This document shows positions 15,018 to 22,384 of a stretch of DNA of 22,411 bases, piece by piece. Origin of the DNA: Sphingobacterium sp. (GTDB taxonomy: Bacteria; Bacteroidota; Bacteroidia; Sphingobacteriales; Sphingobacteriaceae); assembly GCA_030146225.1 (NCBI GenBank), contig JASLCA010000116.1, positions 1-22,411 of the forward strand. Direction: 5' to 3'. How positions within the stretch are numbered: the stretch's first letter is position 1; the number at the start of each line of letters is the position of its first letter. The notes under the pieces are model-generated. The model was not told the DNA's origin. It saw nothing but the letters and a program-made list of their open reading frames with translations, and made no database searches. The translations under genes were made by a program, and so were the position numbers.

Positions 15018-15551
15018 TTAATTAAAGTAAAAGCTATCCATAACCTTCTTAGCTTGGGTAAAGTGCTTATCAAATTCATCTTTCTTAGCGGTATAGGTCA
15101 AGACATAAGCTTTGTTATCCTTTACATAATCATACTGTAGAAATTTCAAGTCAAAGCCATTGATATTGCCTTCGAAAATCAAGGAATGAAATTCAGTCTT
15201 GTCCACCTTCATCCGCTTGGTCTGGATAATCTCGCCTACCCCTTTCATCTGACCCTCTGTCATGGCAACAAAGCCGTCCAAGTCTAGATTTAGTCCCTCT
15301 AGGTCTTGCACCATTAAATTGATATTGGACACAAAGTCAGTATTGGAGTCCTTGCTGGGGATTTTTAAGAAAAAGGTAGTTCCATTTTCACCTGTCTCAT
15401 CCAATACATAATCAGCCGGATAGGTCATGCCGTAGTCAGTCTCAATTAGTTCCACTTCCTTTACCTGCTCACAGCTCGCAAAGGCGAAAACCAGAAAGCT
15501 GATAAATATGAGCTTACAGCTTGACAACATTGGGGTATACATTTTTAACAT
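15018..15551 (-). CDS. PsbP/DcrB-like lipoprotein
   Basis: This 177-residue protein has a lipoprotein signal (hydrophobic LIFISFLVFAFASC, lipobox FASC). The mature domain follows the PsbP/DcrB (DUF1795) pattern: an initial YPADYVLDE strand, SNINLMVQDLEGLNLDLDGFVAM, a central FEGNINGFDLKFLQYDYVKDNKAYVLTYTAKKDEFDKH and a final KKVMDSFYF helix-strand. Members of this fold are small envelope proteins of unknown or auxiliary function. The start at 15551 has an A/T-rich context; Met at 15542 and 15530 are alternatives. It is encoded 16 bases after the DUF1801 gene, probably co-transcribed, and converges with the NTF2-like gene. Confidence 0.7.
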   Translation of the reverse strand: MLKMYTPMLSSCKLIFISFLVFAFASCEQVKEVELIETDYGMTYPADYVLDETGENGTTFFLKIPSKDSNTDFVSNINLMVQDLEGLNLDLDGFVAMTEGQMKGVGEIIQTKRMKVDKTEFHSLIFEGNINGFDLKFLQYDYVKDNKAYVLTYTAKKDEFDKHFTQAKKVMDSFYFN

Positions 15552-15567
15552 CTTTTAGAATTTATTT

Positions 15568-15960
15568 TTACGCTTTAAGAAGCCCTTTCTTATACAAATC
15601 CAAGGCTTGCTGGAGGATCTTTCTAATAACCTTCACAGGCAAGTCCGCATGGGGATCAATCCTTAAAATCTTCATCCGAGTACGATTGCCCTGCTCTAAG
15701 TCCGGATGATCCAAGAGCTTGCCTTCAACCAGCAACAAATAGGGCTCATGCTTTTTCTTATCTATCCAAAGGTAACAAAAGGCCTTCTTCTTGTAGGTAA
15801 AACAAGGCATCCCATATTTAAGCAGCTCCGACACACAGGCATCCTGCGCCAGCACAATATCCCTAAGGGTTAGCAAACAACTTTTGTTGGGCTCCGCTTG
15901 CGCTAAATAATAGTTTTGAAGCACTTCCTGCATAGGATTTTTGTATGAATAAAGCCGCAT
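15568..15960 (-). CDS. DUF1801 domain protein
   Basis: This 130-residue soluble protein shows the DUF1801 pattern: LLTLRDIVLAQDACVSELLKYGMPCFTYKKKAFCYLWIDKKKHEPYLLLVEGKLLDHPDL, with the MPCF and FCYL segments typical of the family (related to YdhG and the frataxin-like Fra fold). Function in this organism is unknown; some relatives have been linked to iron handling, but nothing here proves it. The start ATG at 15960 lies 8 bases from a 12-bp perfect palindrome (15969-15980). It is the first gene of a likely two-gene operon with the downstream lipoprotein. Confidence 0.85.
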   Translation of the reverse strand: MRLYSYKNPMQEVLQNYYLAQAEPNKSCLLTLRDIVLAQDACVSELLKYGMPCFTYKKKAFCYLWIDKKKHEPYLLLVEGKLLDHPDLEQGNRTRMKILRIDPHADLPVKVIRKILQQALDLYKKGLLKA

Positions 15961-15968
15961 CAGCCAAC

Positions 15969-15980
15969 CCGACTAGTCGG
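15969..15980. promoter_or_regulatory. 12-bp perfect palindrome CCGACTAGTCGG upstream of the DUF1801 gene
   Basis: CCGACTAGTCGG lies 8 bases before the DUF1801 start codon and could be a repressor site overlapping the leader. A second shorter palindrome (AGCCA-T-TGGCT) is at 15992-16002. No known regulator can be named. Confidence 0.3.
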
Positions 15981-16220
15981 ATAGCACAAGCAGCCATTGG
16001 CTTGCATAAAGATACTAAAAGACTGATTTATAGCAAAGCCTTTAAAGCAAATTAATTCCTGCTACCCCTCCTCAATAGTAAGCTCGAAAGGACTTGCTTC
16101 TTTAGGCATTCGCTTCTAACTAGGTTCAACCACAGTAGGCATAAATAAAAGCCTAAATTGAAATTTAGCCTATGCATCTCAACGAAAAATAAGGATCTTT
16201 AAGCGCAGTAAAACGACAGG

Positions 16221-17087
16221 ATGAAGACTAAAAGATTTAAGCAACTATTAACAGGGCTATTCGCACTCTTTAGCAGTATTAGCTTGGCCCAAGATCAAGC
16301 AAAGGAAATCTCGGCAATAAACAGCGAGTTAAACCTTCAAATAAGGCCTGATTTTCAGCAATTCTTCACAAATTGTTCCGGCCAAGGCAGTATCGCGATT
16401 TATGATCAGCAGCATAAACAGTGGATCCTATCTGATAGCACTGCGGTGCACCATGCTGCGCTTCCTGCATCTACCTTTAAGATTATTAATCTTTTGATTG
16501 CCTTAGAAACAAAGACCATTGCGGATGAGCATGCTATTGTAAAGTGGCCTGGAAGTATAGATACCCTGAAGTATGGCTATAGGCCGAATATCTACAAGGA
16601 TATAAGCGTTAAAGAAGCCTTTGAAAAATCAGCTGGCTGGGCATTTATAGAATTAGCCTCCCAAATCGATCGCAATGTCTACCAAGACTACCTTACTGCT
16701 TGCCATTATGGGAATGCAGCTGTAGCTGAGTCAGATCCAGACTTCTGGAACTTTGGAGGGCTTGCAATTTCTCCTATGGAGCAGGTCAATTTGCTTAAAA
16801 ATCTTTACACGGGCAATCTCCCCTTTTCACAGCGCAATATAGACATTGTCAAGCAGGTCATGCAAAGTGAACAAGAGGGATGCTATAAGATACATGCCAA
16901 AACGGGATGGACCATGGTAAACAATCAAAACATCGGCTGGTGGGTCGGTTACTTAGAAGGACCCGATACTGTTTATTTCTTTGCTACACAGCTAATACAA
17001 GACCGTTCACTAAATCGTACAGACTTTGGAAACTGCCGAAAGGAGATTACCAAAAATGCCTTTAAAGCCTTAGGCATACTGCATTGA
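16221..17087 (+). CDS. Class D (OXA-type) serine beta-lactamase
   Basis: This 288-residue periplasmic enzyme hydrolyses beta-lactams. It has a signal peptide ending SLA before Gln24. Class D hallmarks are the active-site Ser84-Thr-Phe-Lys87 (PASTFKIINLLIALE), in which the Lys is normally carboxylated; Tyr163-Gly-Asn165 (CHYGNA); Lys227-Thr-Gly229 (HAKTGW); and FWNFGGLAISPMEQVNLLKNLY. The second conserved element, normally Ser-x-Val, reads Ser137-Ala-Gly139 here, so the hydrophobic residue next to the carboxylated Lys is lost. It stands alone between convergent and divergent neighbours with no mobile element, suggesting an intrinsic chromosomal gene. The 260 bases upstream contain an A/T-rich hairpin (CTAAATT/AATTTAG at 16153-16168) but no BlaI-type operator. 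Confidence 0.93.
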   Translation: MKTKRFKQLLTGLFALFSSISLAQDQAKEISAINSELNLQIRPDFQQFFTNCSGQGSIAIYDQQHKQWILSDSTAVHHAALPASTFKIINLLIALETKTIADEHAIVKWPGSIDTLKYGYRPNIYKDISVKEAFEKSAGWAFIELASQIDRNVYQDYLTACHYGNAAVAESDPDFWNFGGLAISPMEQVNLLKNLYTGNLPFSQRNIDIVKQVMQSEQEGCYKIHAKTGWTMVNNQNIGWWVGYLEGPDTVYFFATQLIQDRSLNRTDFGNCRKEITKNAFKALGILH

Positions 17088-17141
17088 GGCTAGGCACTAT
17101 GCATAGGCAAGCAGGCTAGATCAAGCCAGATCTATTAAAAG

Positions 17142-17179
17142 CAAATACGGCGTTCAGCTCTAGCTGAACGCCGTATTTG
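17142..17179. terminator. 18-bp perfect inverted repeat, probable terminator for the MFS gene
   Basis: CAAATACGGCGTTCAGCT pairs perfectly with AGCTGAACGCCGTATTTG around a central CT. It lies between the convergent beta-lactamase and MFS genes. On the minus strand the stem is followed by TTTGCTTTTAATAG, a T-rich tail, so it best fits the end of the MFS transcript. It could also stop plus-strand transcripts. Confidence 0.75.
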
Positions 17180-17236
17180 GCTTGTGAACTAAGTTGGAAT
17201 ACTGTCTTCAAGCCCTTGCCATAGGCTATAAGAAGC

Positions 17237-18625
17237 CTATCCAACAACAGGACTGACGACAGAAACCTTCTTATCACTACGCTGTAGAGAGGCAACTATC
17301 GCAATTCCGGCCACTGCATACAGGATTAAGATTAACAAGCTCAATCCGCCCGCCTCAAACTCGGAAGGAATTAATTGACTTACCAAGGTCATAAATGACA
17401 AGCAAATTCCAGCCCCTAAAAAGTAGGTCGTACTCGTTAAGCTAGAAGCAACACCATAGTCGGCAGCTTTCATATCCCGGACGCCTAAGATCGATAAGCT
17501 GGTAAAGCAGAAGGTCATCCCTACCCCAGAGATACAGGCTGCCCCCATTAGTACCACAGGCAAGGCATGCCCCGTGTATACTGCTGAAAACAATAAGATA
17601 GCACCTAAGAGCATAAAGGACCAGCCAAATATCCCCATCTGTACTGGAGACAATCGCTTGGCAATATGGGGCAGGATAAATTTCGCAACCAAAGCCGATA
17701 AGATACTGAAAGGCACGAGCATTAAGCCGGCCTCAGCCGCTGTATGATTCATATCCTTCTGTAGCATTAAGGAGATTAAGAAGAGGAAGCCAATAAAGAA
17801 AGCGCCTAAGGTAAAGAAGCCTACATTGGACACGACTAAGGATTTATGCTTAAACAATTTTAAGTCGATAAGGGGCTCGGGTATAGTCTTTAATCGGCGG
17901 AATACAATAAGCAGTAATACCACCGCAAGGATAAGCGATCCCACAACCATAATAGGCTGCTCCTGAATATGTAATAACTCATGGGTGCCATAGATTAAGG
18001 CCAATAAGCCAAGTACCAAGCACAGGGCGGATATACTGTCTGTCTTTTGTTTGGATTCGAGCTTTTCATCTGCTGGCAGATAAATTAAAGCCAGTACTAA
18101 GGTGATTAATAGAATAGGGACATTAATCAGAAATACCCAGTGCCAGCTTAAATAGGTGCTTAAAAGTCCACCAATGGCGAGACCACTCCCTGAACCTATA
18201 GCTGCAAAGGAGCTAAAGATCCCAAGTGCACGATTGCGTTCTTGGTTTTCCCGGAAGGTATTGGTAACAATTGATAAGGCCGCTGGCATAATTAAGGCGG
18301 CACCTAGCCCTTGTAAAGCTCTAAAAAAGGCTAAGACATGAAAATTGGTTGCCAAGCCTGCGCCTAAAGAAGTAAGCATAAAAATCAGCCCACCTATTAG
18401 GAATATTTTCTTACGTCCAAGCTTATCCGACAATTTGCCCGCAATAATCAAAAAACCTCCGAAGAACAATACATACAAAGTCTGTAGCCACTGCACCATG
18501 TCCTCGCCAATCCCAAACTGTGCCTGAATAGAAGGCATGGTAAGGTTTATTATGGCGATGTCTAGGGCTTCTACAAAGGTGCCGACGGAGGCTAAGATTA
18601 AAATCAGATTTTTTCTGGACTGCAT
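17237..18625 (-). CDS. MFS drug exporter, DHA2 (EmrB/QacA) family
   Basis: From ATG at 18625 this is a 462-residue protein with about 14 membrane segments, the DHA2 layout. It carries the family's TM1 motif (EALDIAIINLTMPSIQ), motif A in loop 2-3 (GKLSDKLGRKKIFLIGG) and a Gly-rich motif C region (GSGSGLAIGGLLSTYLSWHWVFLINVPI). Such proteins expel lipophilic drugs or dyes with protons. The frame is open 21 bases further to a TTG at 18646, but that codon lies within a perfect -7 promoter element (18644-18651), so ATG 18625 is preferred. It is divergent from an Lrp/AsnC regulator, its likely controller. The substrate is unknown. Confidence 0.92.
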   Translation of the reverse strand: MQSRKNLILILASVGTFVEALDIAIINLTMPSIQAQFGIGEDMVQWLQTLYVLFFGGFLIIAGKLSDKLGRKKIFLIGGLIFMLTSLGAGLATNFHVLAFFRALQGLGAALIMPAALSIVTNTFRENQERNRALGIFSSFAAIGSGSGLAIGGLLSTYLSWHWVFLINVPILLITLVLALIYLPADEKLESKQKTDSISALCLVLGLLALIYGTHELLHIQEQPIMVVGSLILAVVLLLIVFRRLKTIPEPLIDLKLFKHKSLVVSNVGFFTLGAFFIGFLFLISLMLQKDMNHTAAEAGLMLVPFSILSALVAKFILPHIAKRLSPVQMGIFGWSFMLLGAILLFSAVYTGHALPVVLMGAACISGVGMTFCFTSLSILGVRDMKAADYGVASSLTSTTYFLGAGICLSFMTLVSQLIPSEFEAGGLSLLILILYAVAGIAIVASLQRSDKKVSVVSPVVG

Positions 18626-18643
18626 ATTACTTGAAATTTCGGG

Positions 18644-18651
18644 CAAACTTA
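18644..18651 (-). promoter_or_regulatory. -7 promoter element (TAAGTTTG) for the MFS gene
   Basis: On the minus strand this reads TAAGTTTG, a perfect TAnnTTTG match, placing transcription start near 18638 and a leader of about 13 bases before ATG 18625. No TTTG is found at the ideal -33 distance, which may leave room for an activator. Confidence 0.5.
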
Positions 18652-18705
18652 TAAATAATAGAACAAAAGAGCTAGTTCAAATAAATATTCAGGACATTTA
18701 ATTTT

Positions 18706-18730
18706 AATTGCACTTAATTATGATTCAATT
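18706..18730. promoter_or_regulatory. Possible Lrp-type operator (AATTG-N15-CAATT)
   Basis: A 5-bp perfect inverted repeat spans 25 bases of A/T-rich DNA in the divergent MFS/Lrp region, just upstream of the -7 element of the lrp-like gene. Lrp/AsnC proteins favour such A/T-rich imperfect palindromes and usually autoregulate. The match is weak in itself. Confidence 0.3.
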
Positions 18731-18741
18731 GTACTATTATT

Positions 18742-18749
18742 TAGCTTTG
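18742..18749 (+). promoter_or_regulatory. -7 promoter element (TAGCTTTG) for the Lrp/AsnC gene
   Basis: This is a perfect TAnnTTTG element 20 bases upstream of the ATG at 18770. The -33 region (around 18717-18720, ATTA) is poor. The leader would be about 15 bases. Confidence 0.5.
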
Positions 18750-18769
18750 TATGACTAAAAAAAGAACAG

Positions 18770-19240
18770 ATGACAACAGCCACCTACAGTCTAGATGATA
18801 AGGACCTAGCCATACTCCGACTCTTGCAGCTAGATGCCAAGCTGAGCGTGCGGGATATTTCAGCACAAATCAACCTCAGCTCCACCCCCACACATGAGCG
18901 CATTAAGCGCATGGAAAAGCTAGGCGTGATCAAGGAGTACACCACCATCGTCAATCGAAAAATGGTGCAAAAAGGCATGATGGTTATCTGCATGGTCGCA
19001 TTAAAAGCACATAATAAAGCCTTGGCAATAAAATTTATAGAGCAGGTAAGCCAGCTTAAAGAAGTGGTTGAATTTTACAATATAAGTGGGGACTTTGACT
19101 TTATGTTAAAGATCCTTGCCCCTAATATGGACGAATTTCATGACTTTTTTGTGAATCAATTGTCCGAGGTAGAAGGCATAGGACAGACCAAAAGCATATT
19201 TGTAATGAACAGCATTAAGGAAAGCAATCAAATCTTATAA
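18770..19240 (+). CDS. Lrp/AsnC-family transcriptional regulator
   Basis: This 156-residue protein has the two-domain Lrp architecture: an N-terminal HTH at about 8-60 (DDKDLAILRLLQLDAKLSVRDISAQINLSSTPTHERIKRMEKLGVIKEY) and a C-terminal RAM ligand-binding domain at about 70-145 (including EVVEFYNISGDFDFMLKILAPNMDEFHDFF). Members bind amino acids or related small molecules and form octamers. It is divergent from the MFS exporter gene with 144 bases between start codons, suggesting that it regulates that exporter and itself; the exporter could then carry an amino-acid-like compound, which is speculative. Confidence 0.95.
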   Translation: MTTATYSLDDKDLAILRLLQLDAKLSVRDISAQINLSSTPTHERIKRMEKLGVIKEYTTIVNRKMVQKGMMVICMVALKAHNKALAIKFIEQVSQLKEVVEFYNISGDFDFMLKILAPNMDEFHDFFVNQLSEVEGIGQTKSIFVMNSIKESNQIL

Positions 19241-19291
19241 TAACAGCTTCGCTGGTCACTACCAAGCTATCTACAGGCTCTAAAAACAGCA

Positions 19292-19320
19292 GTGGGCCCA
19301 GCCATTACAGCAAAGCCCAC
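19292..19320. terminator. Weak hairpin between the convergent Lrp and VOC genes
   Basis: GTGGGC (19292-19297) and GCCCAC (19315-19320) can pair around a 17-base loop. There is no T-run on either side, so a terminator role is only possible. Confidence 0.22.
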
Positions 19321-19345
19321 AGCGCATTCTTACTGGCGCGACACG

Positions 19346-19801
19346 CTAGGCGTCTTGCTTACTTAGCCATTCAGCATAGCTAATCACCCCAAGGCTGGGT
19401 TGGCTCGCCCCTTCTAGCACAGCAATAAACTCCAACTGGTTGCCATCAGGATCATTAAAGTACAATGCTAAAGCAGGCATCCAAGCAAATACCATAGCCT
19501 CAGTCGATTGTTCTTTCAGGAAATTATAAGGCTTTAGTTTATGCTTCATTAAGAAGTCGGCTGCCGAATGCAGGATAAAGTCCTTTTCACAATAAAAGGC
19601 AAAATGTCTAGTTTGCAGATTTTCCTTTTGCTCCCACAGCCCCAACATCGCTTGCTTGTCCTTGCCAATCCACAAGAAGGCAATAGGCCTAGTCTCATCA
19701 TAATGTGCTAATTCCAGTCCCAATACTTCGGTATAAAACAAGACTGCCGCGGCTAAGTCGCTTACTTGAATATGTGTTTCGTATAATCCTTTTATCATCA
19801 T
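19346..19801 (-). CDS. VOC-superfamily (glyoxalase/bleomycin-resistance fold) protein
   Basis: This 151-residue protein shows the paired beta-alpha-beta-beta-beta modules of the VOC fold: ETHIQVSDLAAAVLFYTEVLGLEL at the start, RHFAFYCEKDF in the middle and ALYFNDPDGNQLEFIAVLEG at the end. His10, His66 and Glu124 occupy the positions of the usual metal-binding triad, so a metal-dependent enzyme (glyoxalase, dioxygenase or thiol-transferase type) is likely. The precise reaction cannot be told. The gene starts three bases after the stop codon of an MFS exporter gene, so it belongs to that operon and may modify or sequester the same compound. Met at 19798 is an alternative start. Confidence 0.85.
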   Translation of the reverse strand: MMIKGLYETHIQVSDLAAAVLFYTEVLGLELAHYDETRPIAFLWIGKDKQAMLGLWEQKENLQTRHFAFYCEKDFILHSAADFLMKHKLKPYNFLKEQSTEAMVFAWMPALALYFNDPDGNQLEFIAVLEGASQPSLGVISYAEWLSKQDA

Positions 19802-19804
19802 CTT

Positions 19805-21238
19805 TTAATTTAAATCTTTTGTTTCAACAATAATTTCTCTTTTCAAAAACAGGAATAACAAGGCTATAAATGGGCTTAGGGCAAATATCCCATAGAGGAA
19901 GACGGAGGCTTGGGTAGCACCCTCAATGCCACCAGGAACTTTAATACCCGCCATATTGGATACTAAGCCCGCTAAAGCAGCTCCAAAAGTTGTCGCCATC
20001 AATTGCACCGTAGTCACCGAGGAGGCTGCTAAGGCTTCCTCACCTTTTGGCGCCAAGGCAAATACCCGGGTCAAGAGATGTGGCCAGCCCATCCCGATGC
20101 CTACCCCAATCATAAATAGAAAAACAGCATTTATAACTATATACATAGGCGTCACAGCCTGCGTGCTGACTAGCGTTAAGCCCAACAAGCCTAAGAACAT
20201 CAGTAAGGCTCCTAAGCGGATAATCCTAAAAACAGCCTTGCCCGTTACCCCAGAAAAGATTAACGAGGAGAAGGTCCAACCAAAGGCAATTAATACCGTT
20301 AAGTAGCCGGACTGCAAGGGAGAAAAGCCATAGATCGTCTGTGCAAAATAAGGCACATAGATCTCTATAGCAGTGGCAGTCATCAGCAGCGTCATAATTG
20401 CATAGGTAATGCCCAGTCCATTTTTAAGGCTGTAAGCTCCCGTGGGCAGTAAGCGAAGTCCGCCCTTGCGCTCCTTATAGATTAAGACATACAAGAAAAG
20501 CAAGGCCAAGACAAGCCCCGTAATATTAAATACAAGGTAGTCAGAGATGCTTCCGATGGAAACCGCCAGCGCAGCCAACACCAACATGCTCAGTTTAAAG
20601 TAAGGCAGCTCAGGCACTGAGGCTTTACCGTGGCTTTTTGGTAAAATCAAGGTACTGATAACAAAGATTAGGGCGCAGATAATAAGCAAGACCCCAAAAG
20701 CCCAGCGCCATTGATTGATCTCGGCAAATATGCCACCAATAAATGGTCCAGAAAAGGCTGCAATGCCCCACATACCCGAGATCAAAGCCATGGCTCTAGA
20801 CCAAAGCTTAGCCTCAAAAACTATGCGAACCATAGCATAAGACAAGGCAAAGAGCAAGCCCCCACCAAAGCCTTGCACAAACCTGCCCGCCAGTAAGACA
20901 AACATATTGGGCGCCAAGGTACAGAGCAAGGAGCCCAGCGCAAAGATCAGAATCGCATATTGGTAAGCTTTCCGTGGGCCCAAGGCGGCTAGCCTATTGG
21001 TAGAAACGACCGAGCCGATTACCGAGGCTACAACAAATAAGGTGGTATTCCATGCATAATATTCAAGGCCGCCAATCTCTTTAATTATCGAGGGCATTAC
21101 CGTAGTGGCTAAATAGACATTTGTCGCATGTAACATCACCCCTAGCGCTAAGGCAATAGCCCTAATGCCGTTTCCATTGGAAAAGAGTGTGGACCAACTG
21201 GCTGTAGTAGTTATTGCTTTATTTTCAGTTTCATTCAT
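19805..21238 (-). CDS. MFS exporter, DHA2-like
   Basis: This 477-residue protein has about 14 hydrophobic segments. It carries the DHA2-type TM1 signature (HATNVYLATTVMPSIIKEIGG), a divergent motif A loop (TNRLAALGPRKAYQYA, lacking the usual DRxGRR acid-base pattern), a Gly-rich TM4 (AGRFVQGFGGGLLFALSYAM) and a motif-C-like stretch (SGMWGIAAFSGPFIGGIFAE). Such proteins export drugs or metabolites in the inner membrane. It is co-directional and nearly contiguous with the VOC-fold gene downstream, and an AraC regulator gene lies 189 bases upstream on the same strand. A good promoter match precedes it (21258-21288). The substrate is unknown. Confidence 0.9.
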   Translation of the reverse strand: MNETENKAITTTASWSTLFSNGNGIRAIALALGVMLHATNVYLATTVMPSIIKEIGGLEYYAWNTTLFVVASVIGSVVSTNRLAALGPRKAYQYAILIFALGSLLCTLAPNMFVLLAGRFVQGFGGGLLFALSYAMVRIVFEAKLWSRAMALISGMWGIAAFSGPFIGGIFAEINQWRWAFGVLLIICALIFVISTLILPKSHGKASVPELPYFKLSMLVLAALAVSIGSISDYLVFNITGLVLALLFLYVLIYKERKGGLRLLPTGAYSLKNGLGITYAIMTLLMTATAIEIYVPYFAQTIYGFSPLQSGYLTVLIAFGWTFSSLIFSGVTGKAVFRIIRLGALLMFLGLLGLTLVSTQAVTPMYIVINAVFLFMIGVGIGMGWPHLLTRVFALAPKGEEALAASSVTTVQLMATTFGAALAGLVSNMAGIKVPGGIEGATQASVFLYGIFALSPFIALLFLFLKREIIVETKDLN

Positions 21239-21257
21239 CGCTATCTAATTTACCCTA

Positions 21258-21288
21258 CAAATGTCGATAGTAGTCTAAACAATTACAA
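21258..21288 (-). promoter_or_regulatory. Promoter of the MFS-VOC operon (TTG-N20-GACATTTG) with overlapping hexamer repeats
   Basis: On the minus strand, TTG (21288-21286) is followed after 20 bases by GACATTTG (21265-21258), a 7-of-8 match to TAnnTTTG, about 20 bases before the ATG. On the plus strand the -33 part lies in three consecutive hexamers, CAATTA CAATCG CAATTA (21280-21297), which look like regulator contact sites. Confidence 0.5.
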
Positions 21289-21427
21289 TCGCAATTATTC
21301 GGAATCTATTGCACATACTACGGAATGCAGAAAAATCCTAACAAAATAAATAGAAAGTTGAGCGTATATGCCTGTGAAGTTGCAAGGCCTAGGGCCAGAA
21401 ATTTAGAAGATCCCCCTTGTTATAAGA

Positions 21428-22246
21428 TTAAAATTGATCCCGATATAAATTGGGTGAAATACCGGTATGGGTCTTAAAAAATCGATTAAAATATGCGGGA
21501 TCATCAAAGCCCAGAATATAAGCACATTCCTTTACCGACTTAGAGCTGTGCTTTAAGAGGTACTGACTTTCGCGTAAAACTCTTTCATGAATTACTTGCA
21601 ATGCCGTAAAGCTCGTCTCTTCCTTGACAACCTCTGTCAAATGCTTTGCCGTAATCCCCAGATGTGCCGCATAATCCCCTACGGTCTTCCATTTCAGAAA
21701 GTTGTCATCTATCAAGCGCTTAAACTGATAGGTAAGCTGATAATTACGGTTCATATTCTTCTGAAAGCCCAGCAAGCAGTACTCGCAGGCACGATTATAG
21801 GTGTAGAGGATCTCCAACAGAATCAAGCGTATCACATCCAAATGGTAGGCAGCCTTGCCTTCCAGCTCTTGCCTTAACTGATCAAATTTAGCCGCCACTA
21901 ATTTAAAGTCATTTTCAATCTTAAATACAGGCGGATAACTAGAATTCAAGGTTAAGAGTTCATCAACAAGCTCGTCCCTCAGAAACATCTTCTGCAAGAA
22001 AGGCTTATAGAAAAACAATTGAACGACCTCCAAATCCTCCGTAGCATCCTCACAACTATAGGTGGTATCAGGTGATAAGATAGACATCATATGCTTACCT
22101 AGTACAAAGCTATGATAGCCAATATAAATAGACACTTGCCCTTTTAGACAAAGTAAAATGCTGTAATAGGCATTTTGCTGAGGACAAGTTGTAAATAGCT
22201 TATCCAGCTGCTTTGTATAATAAACTTCAAATGCTAACATCGACAT
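21428..22246 (-). CDS. AraC-family transcriptional regulator
   Basis: This 272-residue protein has an N-terminal cupin-like sensor half (about 10-80: YYSILLCLKGQVSIYIGYHSFVLGKHMMSILSPDTTYSC), a helical linker and a C-terminal AraC double HTH at about 172-270. The first helix pair is at KTVGDYAAHLGITAKHLTEVVKEETSF and the second at SVKECAYILGFDDPAYFNRFFKTHTGISPNLYRDQF. It lies upstream of and co-directional with the MFS-VOC pair and is its most likely regulator. The ligand is unknown. The ATG at 22246 has an A/T-rich leader; Met at 22240 is an alternative start. Confidence 0.93.
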   Translation of the reverse strand: MSMLAFEVYYTKQLDKLFTTCPQQNAYYSILLCLKGQVSIYIGYHSFVLGKHMMSILSPDTTYSCEDATEDLEVVQLFFYKPFLQKMFLRDELVDELLTLNSSYPPVFKIENDFKLVAAKFDQLRQELEGKAAYHLDVIRLILLEILYTYNRACEYCLLGFQKNMNRNYQLTYQFKRLIDDNFLKWKTVGDYAAHLGITAKHLTEVVKEETSFTALQVIHERVLRESQYLLKHSSKSVKECAYILGFDDPAYFNRFFKTHTGISPNLYRDQF

Positions 22247-22384
22247 AAAGATAATAAAAGGAAATTTAAAGAAAGGCTTTGCAGAAGACTGTTTTTTTTA
22301 GCGTATAAATGACTGTATTTTCTAAAAAATAATTTATTTTTAGTGTAGCACTTCGTATTCGCTACAACAATTAAAACTGAAAAG

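Noticed and set aside
18626..18646. TTG start at 18646 for the DHA2 exporter
   Set aside because: The codon falls within a perfect -7 promoter element, and the ATG at 18625 begins a sequence that fits the family N-terminus.
19346..19801. Calling the VOC protein a fosfomycin or bleomycin resistance enzyme
   Set aside because: The His/His/Glu triad is shared by many VOC enzymes, and no diagnostic substrate residues were recognised.
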